8,673 bases of DNA from Gammaproteobacteria bacterium (GTDB taxonomy: Bacteria; Pseudomonadota; Gammaproteobacteria; SZUA-229): positions 1-8,673 of the forward strand of contig JALTRC010000486.1 in the NCBI GenBank assembly GCA_026998145.1. The letters run 5' to 3'. A program made the position numbers and the translations under genes. Below, piece by piece: positions 1 to 6,877 of the stretch; position 1 is the first letter of the stretch; each line of letters opens with the position of its first letter. Below the pieces are notes generated by a model. The model saw only the letters and a list, made by a program, of their open reading frames with translations, was not told the origin of the DNA and made no database searches.

Positions 1-126
1 TGTTTTATAACCATGAAAGGCTGCATTCGTATCTGGGTTACATGAGCCCGAATGCATTCGAACAGAAATTATTGGAAGTGGAAAAAGCGGCTTAACTGAG
101 GTGTCACAAAATGCTTGACCACGTCA
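1..126 (+). mobile_element. Right end of an IS3-family insertion sequence (left part outside window)
   Basis: The stretch contains the end of an IS3-type transposase, its stop codon at 93-95, and about 31 bases of non-coding terminal sequence. Read from the outside in, the putative terminal repeat starts TGACGTGGTCAAGC, and the element ends in CA at 125-126, as IS3-family elements usually do. An open frame that reads as an unrelated protein begins right after 126, which supports the boundary. The left terminal repeat and the target-site duplication lie outside the window, so the exact end is inferred and could be off by a few bases. Confidence 0.75.
3..95 (+). CDS. IS3-family transposase (OrfB), C-terminal 30 residues, partial
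   Basis: The frame from base 3 reads FYNHERLHSYLGYMSP, then about 14 more residues before TAA. The YNxxRxHxxLGYxSP(xxFE) pattern is the characteristic C-terminal end of the DDE (rve) integrase domain in IS3-family OrfB transposases. The protein catalyses cutting and joining of the IS ends. Only the tail is visible. The DDE residues and the OrfA/OrfB frameshift are upstream of the window, so whether the element is active cannot be judged. Confidence 0.85.
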   Translation, partial: FYNHERLHSYLGYMSPNAFEQKLLEVEKAA

Positions 127-862
127 GAGTGATGCAAGATTCAGTTCCTTCTCTGTGCTGGATATAAATGATAATGGGGATGTACTACTTGGCTCCACTA
201 TTGTACAAACGGGCAGTGGCGCAAAAAGCGCAGTCTGGTTAATTCCCAACAACGATCAAGCAAAACTTATTGCCATAGACGGTGAGCTTGTACCTGATGA
301 ATTCAACAGTGCACTGACACTGCTATCATCAACATCTTTAGTGAGCAATTCAGGCAATGTTTTATCACTGCTTGCTGACATACAAGGCGGAGCCTTCATC
401 AACTATTCATTATTGCTGGGTTCAGCAAGAAGCTCCCAACCTTATAATTTTTTAACTGACACATCGACATCTCGATCTCAACTCGATTTAATTATTAAAC
501 AAAATTCCGAAGCACCCTTATATACAACAGGCTCAATAATTGACTTTAATACTGAATCCACCATCTCATTTAACAACAACGACGAAGTAGCTTTTAGCGC
601 CAATGTGTATGACCCTGTGGTTGATCAGGTGCACAACAGTGTATGGCTTAGTAGAGGTGCAAACGATTTTGTTGAGCTCATCAAAACTGGCCAGAATGTA
701 CGCATTAACGGCAGTGAACAAGCAATCAAGTATATATATTTTCAGGGTGGGTCAATAAATAGTGGCCGATCAGCACAGCTTGATGATGCTGGTAGATTAT
801 TTATTCGCACACAAACAGAGAGCACTTTTCAAGCCAATATTTTGCTGACACCCAGTGACTGA
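127..862 (+). pseudogene. 3' part of an NxxGxxAF-repeat exported protein gene, 5' part lost at the IS junction
   Basis: The open frame runs without a start codon from the IS end (SDARFSSFSVLDINDNGD...) to TGA at 860-862. The only starts are internal, such as GTG at 155, and none has a convincing ribosome binding site, so the 5' part was most likely separated by the IS. The translation contains several imperfect units of the form N-x-x-G-x-(V/A)-x-(F/L): INDNGDVLL, VSNSGNVLS, FNNNDEVAF and LDDAGRLFI. Two of them are followed by an AVWL/SVWLS segment. This resembles the 'tandem repeat NxxGxxAF' proteins, which are mostly secreted or surface beta-propeller-like proteins of unknown function. The protein ends about 10 residues after the last unit, with no visible anchor. 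Codon use is AT-rich, unlike nadK-recN downstream. The family call is from pattern recognition only. A short product from an internal start cannot be excluded. Confidence 0.65.
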
Positions 863-880
863 TTTTTTTCACTCAATAGG

Positions 881-1003
881 CCCGATTATTGAACAGCTAC
901 AGAAGCTGGATGTGAGCAATCGCAGCCACGGGAAGCCCATGAGCTTTTGTATAAGCTGTGTAAAAATCGCATACGTAGAGTAAGGCAGTCCCCGCCCCAT
1001 TAA
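881..1003 (+). pseudogene. Decayed fragment resembling the MutS C-terminus (copy A)
   Basis: From 882 the sequence reads PIIEQLQKLDVSNRS. After a one-base deletion near 926-928 it continues in the next frame as REAHELLYKLCKNRI, ending at TAA 1001-1003. Joined, this matches the form of the MutS C-terminal helix segment, typically (H)P-x-x-x-x-L-x-x-L-D-x-D-x-L-(T/S)-P-R-E-A-x-x-x-L-Y-x-L. No start codon, other MutS domain or ribosome binding site is present. A related copy lies at 2031-2141; about three quarters of aligned bases are identical by hand alignment, with many differences at third codon positions. The resemblance to MutS is from memory of the family, and the fragment is short. Confidence 0.45.
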
Positions 1004-1085
1004 ATTCACACGGGCATTCCCAATGTATGGCATTATCTAGGCTGACAGAACAAAACAGCAAACAATATAAAAACAAAGGAATATT

Positions 1086-1772
1086 ATGTTTAAAAAAATA
1101 AAAACCACTACATCTCTCACTACGCTCGCTTCTTTTACTTACCTACTCAGCGGATGCGGTGGCTCATTAGTAGAGGAAGACGATGTTGTTGCAAATTTTA
1201 GCGTCACTTGCGAGCAGTTAGCCTGCAATGTTGATGCACGAACCAGCATCAGTAGAAGTGATACATTAAGCGTTTTAAACTGCGAAATGGGTGATGACAG
1301 TATGCCGATTGATCTTTTGAGTCAGGAAACCATATTTGATTACACCTACGCCGCACCCGGCTCATACGAGATTACCTGCAACGCAGAAAACAGTGATGGT
1401 AAAAGTGCATCAGCTACAACTACCGTTGTTGTCGATGGACTTTTAGTTAACGCCGGCCCCGACCAAACGGTAAACGAAGGGATCACCGTTACATTAGATG
1501 GATCACAATCTGAGGATACCACTGGAAACGAGATTAATCGTTACAAATGGGAGCTTGTCAATACAACACCAGCTGGAGCAGGTTTCACCATTATAAATTC
1601 TACATCAGCTAACCCGACCTTTGTTGCACCAAGCAATCCAGTCAGTACTACATTCAGAATTCGTTTGAGGGCAAGTATTGATGACGGCGTCAGTTTTAGT
1701 GAAACCAGTGATGTGGTAGATATTACAGTCATTCCGGTAGGAGATGGTGGTGGTAGCGATTTACCACAATAA
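1086..1772 (+). CDS. Putative lipoprotein with two PKD/Ig-like domains
   Basis: The protein has 228 residues. It begins with a lipoprotein signal peptide: basic MFKKIK, a hydrophobic stretch, and the lipobox L21-S-G-C24, so Cys24 would be lipidated. Residue +2 is Gly, with no Asp retention signal, which fits outer-membrane sorting. Residues about 35-117 form a first PKD-like beta domain with a YTYAAPGSYEITCNAENSDG core and several cysteines. Residues about 120-216 form a second, starting NAGPDQTVNEG and continuing VTLDGSQSED, the classic opening of PKD/K319-type domains. It ends in a short glycine-rich tail (GDGGGSDLPQ). The start is supported by AAAGGA about 5 bases upstream of ATG. Such domains usually mediate surface or carbohydrate/protein binding, but no enzymatic domain is present and the substrate is unknown. 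It lies alone between two MutS-like remnants. The abrupt end after a Gly-rich linker could mean it was once longer. Confidence 0.8.
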   Translation: MFKKIKTTTSLTTLASFTYLLSGCGGSLVEEDDVVANFSVTCEQLACNVDARTSISRSDTLSVLNCEMGDDSMPIDLLSQETIFDYTYAAPGSYEITCNAENSDGKSASATTTVVVDGLLVNAGPDQTVNEGITVTLDGSQSEDTTGNEINRYKWELVNTTPAGAGFTIINSTSANPTFVAPSNPVSTTFRIRLRASIDDGVSFSETSDVVDITVIPVGDGGGSDLPQ

Positions 1773-2198
1773 GCAAACGTGTGACAGAACAACTCAATAC
1801 CACACTTTCTATACAGCACGGGTTAATCACCATTATACGTTGTGAAGTAGAATAGTTGTGGTGCACCTAGCTTAGTTACTTAGCGTCTTATATTCACGCA
1901 TAAAAGTGCCATTTATAACTCCGATACATTGGTGAATATAACTTAGCCGGTATAGAGTCGTAAAAGCACCGACTCCGACACTTGATTAAAATACCCCTTA
2001 AAAAACTGCGCAAGCTGGAACTAACAATAATCTCACCCGATTATTGAATAGTTACAGGAACTAGATGTGGATAATCTCAGCCCACGAGAAGCTTATGTGC
2101 TTTTATATAAACTTAGCCAGAAATCCCGTACCTGGTTCTAAGGTATCGCAACACCTTAAAATAAAGACATTTTTATAAAGGCCTAATCAAAACATTAT
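1773..2198. other. 426-bp AT-rich stretch without an intact gene
   Basis: No open frame with a credible start or protein-like composition is visible on either strand. It holds the MutS-like remnant at 2031-2141. It also contains two weak inverted repeats: GAGTCG/CGACTC at 1955-1960 and 1970-1975, and TAAGGT/ACCTTA at 2139-2144 and 2153-2158. Neither has a T-run expected of an intrinsic terminator. No tRNA-like fold or convincing terminator for the flanking convergent genes was seen. Confidence 0.5.
2031..2141 (+). pseudogene. Decayed fragment resembling the MutS C-terminus (copy B)
   Basis: The frame reads SHPIIE, one in-frame TAG (2049-2051, where copy A has CAG for Gln), then LQELDVDNLSPREAYVLLYK and LSQKSRTWF, with TAA at 2139-2141. 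The block LDVDNLSPREA followed by LLYKL is very close to the C-terminal tail of MutS, the dimer/tetramer-forming helices after the ATPase domain. An upstream in-frame TAA at 2028-2030 leaves no room for the rest of MutS. It is better preserved than copy A (no frameshift, one nonsense change). Function as a protein is unlikely. Confidence 0.5.
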
Positions 2199-2615
2199 TT
2201 AAACAATACTAAAACAACCAATCCAGTTATTATCTTTGTAATCGACAATCAACTCTCTGGCTGTCATTTTTTTAGCAGCTGTAGAGTCCAGCACGCGTTT
2301 TTCCGGATGATTTTTAGCATAGTATTCCGGGTCGCAGGATTGTGATTCAACCGACCGGATGGCAACGGAAAATTTATCGGTGACGGCAGTGCTATCAAAA
2401 TCAAAGCTTTCATGAAACAACACACGCTTTTGAACCACGCAGGAAAAGTAAATTTGCATCTCAATAAACAAAGGGGTGCTGCGCATTTCCATGGCCTTTT
2501 TGGCCCGTTTGGTCAATTTAATTAACACATCTTTATCGTTTACCTGCGCCGTTTGCGTATATTTAAAAGCATTAAAAAAACGATTAGAAGATTCCATATC
2601 AAGAACGGGTTTCAT
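2199..2615 (-). CDS. Hypothetical protein, 138 residues, cytosolic
   Basis: I do not recognise a named family. The protein is soluble with no signal peptide or membrane segment. It has mixed charge, with a basic stretch at about 33-42 (KLTKRAKKAM). Two of its cysteines are in VESQSCDPEYYAK and IGCFSIV near the C-terminus, with another in IYFSCVVQKR. The middle segment (PLFIEMQIYFSCVVQKRVLF) alternates like beta strands. The start ATG (2613-2615) is preceded on the minus strand by AAAGGAT with a 7-8-base spacer, a good ribosome binding site, and by a strong promoter candidate. This makes it a real gene rather than a shadow. It is divergent from nadK, and no functional link is visible. Plus-strand frames over the same bases are not credible. 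Confidence 0.7.
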   Translation of the reverse strand: MKPVLDMESSNRFFNAFKYTQTAQVNDKDVLIKLTKRAKKAMEMRSTPLFIEMQIYFSCVVQKRVLFHESFDFDSTAVTDKFSVAIRSVESQSCDPEYYAKNHPEKRVLDSTAAKKMTARELIVDYKDNNWIGCFSIV

Positions 2616-2650
2616 CTGCGATCCTTTTAGTAAAATAAGTCAACCGTCTG

Positions 2651-2679
2651 AATATAAACATGAGCAGTTTATAAGTCAA
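2651..2679 (-). promoter_or_regulatory. Sigma-70-type promoter for the minus-strand hypothetical gene
   Basis: On the minus strand, TTGACT (bases 2679-2674) is followed by an exact 17-base spacer and TATATT (2656-2651). Each hexamer matches the consensus at five of six positions. Transcription would start near 2643-2645, leaving a leader of about 30 bases with the AAAGGAT ribosome binding site. The -35 element overlaps the left arm of the inverted repeat at 2676-2721. Confidence 0.55.
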
Positions 2680-2721
2680 TCATCAACTTCAGCTGTCGGA
2701 GTCACTCCGTCAGATGATTGA
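2676..2721. promoter_or_regulatory. Two-tier inverted repeat in the divergent intergenic region
   Basis: The outer arms TCAATCATC (2676-2684) and GATGATTGA (2713-2721) are perfect 9-base complements. Inside lies a second perfect hairpin, CGGAG-TCA-CTCCG (2697-2709). The left arm overlaps the -35 box of the minus-strand promoter. The site could be an operator for a dimeric regulator or a structured RNA element upstream of nadK. It has no T-run, so it is a poor terminator candidate. Function is inferred only. Confidence 0.4.
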
Positions 2722-2847
2722 TCTCAAGGAAGGCCTATAAAATATAACGCCACAACTGAGTACAAAGACCGTTGCACCCTTTGCAGCTTTGCATCAAAAC
2801 CCATATCACCGCTTGGCTAAAGCGCCCCTCAGTGCTAAGGTTTCCCC

Positions 2848-3744
2848 ATGAAAATCAAAACCATAGGCATCATTGCTAAAAACCGATATGAAGCGGTGAG
2901 CAGCACCATTAAAACCCTGTTTGATTATTTAAAGCAGCAGGGTTGTGAAGTGTTGCTGGATGCCTCTGCCGGTGATGATCTCAGCCAGCAGCTGGGGGCT
3001 GAGCTTGTGGATCGCAAAACCCTGGCCAGCCGCTGTGATCTGGCAGTGGTAGTGGGTGGTGACGGCACTTTTTTAAGTGCGGTGCGTTCTCTTTCCGATG
3101 ACTGTGTGCCGATTCTGGGTATCAATCTGGGACGACTGGGTTTTCTGGTGGATATTTCTCCCGATGACATGCTCACCTGCTTTGCCCATATTCTGGCCGG
3201 GGATTATGTGCGGGAAGAGCGTTTTTTACTTACCGCACAGGTGATCCGTGATGGCCATGTGATTGCCGAGGAAAGCGCCTTTAATGATGTGGTGGTGCAT
3301 ATTCGTGATGTGGCGCGGATGATTGAATTTGAAACCTGGATTAACGGCCAGTTTGTTTATCAGCAGCGCTCCGATGGTCTGGTGGTTTCCACTCCCACCG
3401 GCTCCACCGCCTATGCCCTGTCCAGTGGCGGCCCGCTGCTGCACAGCACGCTGGATGCCATGGTGCTGGTGCCCATCTGCCCACACACACTAACCAACCG
3501 GCCACTGGTAATAAACTCGGATAATGTGGTGGATGTGGTGATTGGCGAGGGCCGGCAAAGCACTGCCCAGGTGACCTTTGACGGGCAAACCGGCGTGGAC
3601 GTGCGCCCCGGCGATCGTATCAGTATCCGCCGCAAGGCCAATAATATCTGCCTGATTCACCCCAGCAATTACGACTATTATGAAATCCTGCGCGCCAAAC
3701 TGCGCTGGAACGAACAGATAACCACCAACCGACCCGATGCTTAA
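2848..3744 (+). CDS. nadK: NAD kinase (ATP/polyphosphate:NAD+ 2'-phosphotransferase)
   Basis: This enzyme phosphorylates NAD+ to NADP+ in the cytosol and sets the NADP(H) pool. The 298-residue protein is close to the usual length (E. coli enzyme 292). Family motifs are intact. VVVGGDGTFLSAVR carries the GGDGT motif at 70-74, with the catalytic Asp72. LGINLGRLGFL is at about 90-100. The substrate-binding N146-D147 pair lies in FNDVVVH. SDGLVVSTPTGSTAYALS spans about 175-192. The ATG has a weak AAGG about 8 bases upstream. It overlaps recN by 8 bases, so the two are probably co-transcribed and translationally coupled. A possible plus-strand promoter (TTGATC at 2718, TATAAC at 2743, 19-base spacer) precedes it, but this is weak. 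Confidence 0.97.
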   Translation: MKIKTIGIIAKNRYEAVSSTIKTLFDYLKQQGCEVLLDASAGDDLSQQLGAELVDRKTLASRCDLAVVVGGDGTFLSAVRSLSDDCVPILGINLGRLGFLVDISPDDMLTCFAHILAGDYVREERFLLTAQVIRDGHVIAEESAFNDVVVHIRDVARMIEFETWINGQFVYQQRSDGLVVSTPTGSTAYALSSGGPLLHSTLDAMVLVPICPHTLTNRPLVINSDNVVDVVIGEGRQSTAQVTFDGQTGVDVRPGDRISIRRKANNICLIHPSNYDYYEILRAKLRWNEQITTNRPDA

Positions 3745-5398
3745 CCATATTCGTATTCGCAACTACGCCATTATCGACCACCTGGATCTGGAGTTTGACA
3801 ATGGCCTGACCGCACTCACCGGCGAAACCGGCGCCGGCAAGTCCATTTTGCTGGGAGCTCTGGGATTGCTGCTGGGTGATCGCGCCGATAGCGACAGTGT
3901 ACGCAGCGGCTCCAGCAAGGCGGAAATCAGCGCCGAATTTGATCTGCAAAAACTGCCCCATATTGTGCAATGGTTGCAGCACAAAGAGCTGGATTCCGAA
4001 GACGACTGCCTGCTGCGCCGTCGCCTGTCGGCAGATGGCCGCTCCCGTGCCTTTATCAATGGCAGCCCTGTGCCCCTGCAGGATATCCGCGAGCTGGGGG
4101 AAATGCTGGTGGATATTCACGGCCAGCACGAACACCAGTCTTTAATGAAGCCGGCCATGCAGCGGCAACTGCTGGATGACTATGCCGGCCACAAAGATAA
4201 ACTACAGAAGCTGGCCGATTGTTATAAACAATGGCAAAGCGCCCAGCAGGAATATGATGAACTAAAAGCCGCCGCCAGTGATCGCCATGACCGGCTGGAT
4301 TTACTCCGCTATCAGGTGGCTGAGCTGGATGCCCTGGCCCTGCAGGAAGGGGAAGCCGAGCAGATTGCCGAGGAGCACCAGCGGCTGGCTCAGGGGGACC
4401 GTTTAATGGAAGAAACCCAGGCCGCCCTGCTGGCACTCTATGATGCGGATGAAAACAATGCCTATACCATTATCAGCCAGCAGCTTTCCGCCATGGAGGA
4501 TTTATCCCAAACCGATAAAAACCTGCAACCGGTGATTGAAATGCTCACCAGTGCCATGGTGCATGTGGAAGAAAGCGCCGCCCACCTGCGGGATTATCTG
4601 GAACATTTAGATAATGACCCGGCGCGCTTTCATGAACTGGAGCAGCGGCTTTCTACCTTGCAGGATTTATCCCGCAAGCATCAGTGCGAACCGGGGCAGC
4701 TCACCCGCATCCATCTGCAATTACAAAGCGAGCTGGAACAGCTGGATAATGCGGATGACAATTTGCTGCAACTGGAACAAACCGCCCGGCAACTGGCCGA
4801 ACAATATCAAAAGCTGGCCGCACAGCTTTCCAAATCCCGCCAGAAAGCCGCTAAAAAATTAAGCAAGGAAATTTCCGGCGCCATGCAAACCCTGGGCATG
4901 AGCGGCGGGCAATTTGAGATTGCCGTCAATCATCAAGAGTCCAAACACAGCCCCTATGGCAATGATCAGATTGAATTTTTAGTCAGCGCCAACCCGGGAC
5001 AGTCCTGCAAGCCGTTGGCAAAAACTGCATCCGGCGGTGAACTGGCCCGTATCAGTCTGGCCATACAAATGATTACCGCCAAACAGGGGCGCATTCCCAC
5101 CCTGATTTTTGATGAAGTGGATAGCGGCGTCGGCGGCGGTATTGCAGAAATTGTCGGCCAGCATTTACGCACACTGGGAGAAAGCCGGCAGGTTTTCTGT
5201 GTTACCCATTTGCCTCAGGTAGCGGCTCAGGCACACCATCATATGCAGGTGCTTAAACAGGCCGATAACAATAATACGATTACACAAATTCAGCCGCTGG
5301 ATAAAGAACAGCGAGTGGAAGAAATTGCGCGTATGCTGGGGGGTATTAAAATCACCCAACAAACCCGCGCCCATGCCAAAGAAATGCTGGAAATATAA
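3737..5398 (+). CDS. recN: DNA repair protein RecN (SMC-like ATPase)
   Basis: RecN is a cytosolic/nucleoid SMC-like ATPase that acts in recombinational repair of double-strand breaks and tethers DNA. Its 553 residues equal the E. coli length. The N-terminus MLNHIRIRNYAIID leads to Walker A GETGAGKS at 29-36. A long helical region rich in Gln, Leu and Glu (about 150-375) is the coiled coil, including the RecN-typical VDIHGQHEHQSL near 130. The ABC signature ASGGELARISLA starts at 431. Walker B LIFDEVDSGVGG starts at 456. The switch segment VFCVTHLPQVAAQAHHH follows. All ATPase motifs are intact. The ATG at 3737 overlaps the nadK stop, the usual nadK-recN adjacency. No LexA-type CTG-N10-CAG box was found in the region upstream of nadK, so SOS control is not evident here. 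Confidence 0.97.
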   Translation: MLNHIRIRNYAIIDHLDLEFDNGLTALTGETGAGKSILLGALGLLLGDRADSDSVRSGSSKAEISAEFDLQKLPHIVQWLQHKELDSEDDCLLRRRLSADGRSRAFINGSPVPLQDIRELGEMLVDIHGQHEHQSLMKPAMQRQLLDDYAGHKDKLQKLADCYKQWQSAQQEYDELKAAASDRHDRLDLLRYQVAELDALALQEGEAEQIAEEHQRLAQGDRLMEETQAALLALYDADENNAYTIISQQLSAMEDLSQTDKNLQPVIEMLTSAMVHVEESAAHLRDYLEHLDNDPARFHELEQRLSTLQDLSRKHQCEPGQLTRIHLQLQSELEQLDNADDNLLQLEQTARQLAEQYQKLAAQLSKSRQKAAKKLSKEISGAMQTLGMSGGQFEIAVNHQESKHSPYGNDQIEFLVSANPGQSCKPLAKTASGGELARISLAIQMITAKQGRIPTLIFDEVDSGVGGGIAEIVGQHLRTLGESRQVFCVTHLPQVAAQAHHHMQVLKQADNNNTITQIQPLDKEQRVEEIARMLGGIKITQQTRAHAKEMLEI

Positions 5399-6757
5399 AT
5401 GAGATACAAAGCCGTAAAAAAATGGCCTTCAGGAAAACTGGCGATCTGCCTGCAGGCCCTTTGCATTTTTACCATTAGTCCATCTGCCTATGCACTGGAT
5501 TTATTACAGTCGGTAACACAGGGTCAGCAATATGATGCGGATTTTCAGTCGGCTAATTTTGAGTATCAATCCATTTTAGAATCCCGCCCGCAAATAAAAT
5601 CTGCCCTGCTGCCACAAATTAATCTGGATATTTTTTATACCAAATCCAAACAGGAAGTTCGCAATAGTTCACGCCCCGCACTGATCCCCAATGATTCCTA
5701 TGATGTGGATACAGATGGCTACCAGCTCAGTTTAAATCAGGCCATTTATCAGCATGGTTTATATTTAAAACTGGAACAGGCCGATTTGAATATTGCCAAA
5801 GCCAGTGTTGAGTTTGAAGCTCAAAAACAGGCCTTATTACTGCGCATTGCCAAAGCCTATTTCGATGTGCTGGCCGCCAGGGATAATATTAAATTTACCG
5901 GCTCGGAAAAACAGGCCATCGAGCAGCAATTAAATCAGGCGCAACAACGTTTTAATGCGGGTTTGAATGCCATAACCGATGTGAAAGAAGCCCAGGCCCG
6001 TTACGATATTGCCATTGCCAATGAAATTGCCGCACAGAATCAGCTGACTATTGCCAAAGAAGCTCTGCAACTGCAAATCGGTGAAATGCCTTCACCTTTA
6101 AATAGCCTGTCTGACAAAATTCCACTGCTCAGCCCCGAGCCGGATAATATGGGCGAATGGGTATTAACCGCCAGCCAGAATAATCCTGCACTCAAGGCCG
6201 CCCAATATGCATTGCAAACCGCACAGAAACAGGTGGATATTAGTAATGCGGATCATTACCCGTCTTTAGGTCTGTCGGCTCAGCGCAGCTTTTCCAGCCC
6301 CAATAACAGCAGCTTTGTGGTACGGGATTCTATCGACACCAGCGTAACACTCAACTTAAATATCCCCATTTACAGTGGCGGTAATACCAGCGCCAAAAAA
6401 CGTCAGGCAATTAGCAATAAAAGTAAAGCTCAGGCACAACTGAATAAAATCAAGCGCCAGACCACCCAGCAATGCCGCAACAGTTTTTTGGGCATTCGCA
6501 GCAGCATTGCCCGGGTTAGAGCCCTAAAACGGGCACTGGAATCCACACAGATTGCCTATCAGGCGACCCAGACCGGTTTTGATGCGGGCATACGCACCAG
6601 CGTAGAAGTACTTACCGCACTGCAATCCCAGTACCGCGCGGAAAAAGATTATGCTCAGGCCCGCTATGACTACATTATTCAATTGCTGGGCTTAAAACAG
6701 GCCGCCGGTATCTTAAGCATGAGTGATATTAAGCAGATTAATCAATGGCTGGAGTAA
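5399..6757 (+). CDS. tolC: TolC-family outer-membrane efflux/secretion channel
   Basis: The product is a trimeric outer-membrane beta-barrel plus periplasmic alpha-helical tunnel, used as the exit duct for tripartite drug pumps and type I secretion. The 452 residues begin with a Sec signal peptide (basic MRYKAVKK, hydrophobic core, likely cleavage after AYA32). The mature start LDLLQSVTQG is TolC-like. Two outer-membrane-efflux repeats span about 35-225 and 255-440. The first contains QQRFNAGLNAITDVKEAQAR, and the second contains TGFDAGIRTSVEVLTALQSQ and ARYDYIIQLLGLKQAAG. These match true TolC/type I secretion OMPs rather than CzcC or OprM types. It is longer at the N-terminus than many homologues. 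ATG follows the recN stop with no gap, which suggests co-transcription with nadK-recN. No clear terminator follows in 6758-6877. Confidence 0.9.
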   Translation: MRYKAVKKWPSGKLAICLQALCIFTISPSAYALDLLQSVTQGQQYDADFQSANFEYQSILESRPQIKSALLPQINLDIFYTKSKQEVRNSSRPALIPNDSYDVDTDGYQLSLNQAIYQHGLYLKLEQADLNIAKASVEFEAQKQALLLRIAKAYFDVLAARDNIKFTGSEKQAIEQQLNQAQQRFNAGLNAITDVKEAQARYDIAIANEIAAQNQLTIAKEALQLQIGEMPSPLNSLSDKIPLLSPEPDNMGEWVLTASQNNPALKAAQYALQTAQKQVDISNADHYPSLGLSAQRSFSSPNNSSFVVRDSIDTSVTLNLNIPIYSGGNTSAKKRQAISNKSKAQAQLNKIKRQTTQQCRNSFLGIRSSIARVRALKRALESTQIAYQATQTGFDAGIRTSVEVLTALQSQYRAEKDYAQARYDYIIQLLGLKQAAGILSMSDIKQINQWLE

Positions 6758-6877
6758 TCCCGCCAAACCCCGTTTGAACCATTTGCAAAATACCCACTCT
6801 CAGACAACACTGAACCCTGTTAGCGAGCCGCACTTTAGTCACAGACAAGCCAGAATAGCTGTGGCATACTCCACCCC

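Noticed and set aside
1043..1792. 11-base direct repeat TGACAGAACAA at 1043-1053 and 1782-1792 flanking the lipoprotein gene
   Set aside because: Several chance repeats of 11 bases are expected in a window this size, and the flanks do not align. Too weak to call a duplication or attachment site.
1955..1975. Inverted repeat GAGTCG/CGACTC as a terminator or integron attC site
   Set aside because: Only six pairs with a nine-base loop, no T-run, and none of the conserved attC core sites (RYYYAAC/GTTRRRY) in proper order.
2199..2721. Plus-strand open frame at 2476-2721 opposite the hypothetical gene
   Set aside because: It is antisense to the better supported minus-strand gene, has no ribosome binding site, and runs through the promoter and inverted repeat.
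2616..2847. LexA (SOS) box upstream of nadK-recN
   Set aside because: CTG and CAG triplets occur (for example CTG 2693 and CAG 2711, or CTG 2648 and CAG 2665), but the spacing is 14-15 bases rather than 10, and the AT-rich core is absent.
3620..4436. Long minus-strand open frames antisense to nadK and recN
   Set aside because: They are opposite well recognised genes with intact motifs and have low-complexity Gly/Ala/Pro compositions typical of antisense shadows in GC-rich codons.
6758..6877. MerR- or CzcR-type operator or promoter before the CzcI-like gene
   Set aside because: No convincing -35/-10 pair with long spacer or dyad was found; candidates such as TTGAAC at about 6773 lack a matching -10.
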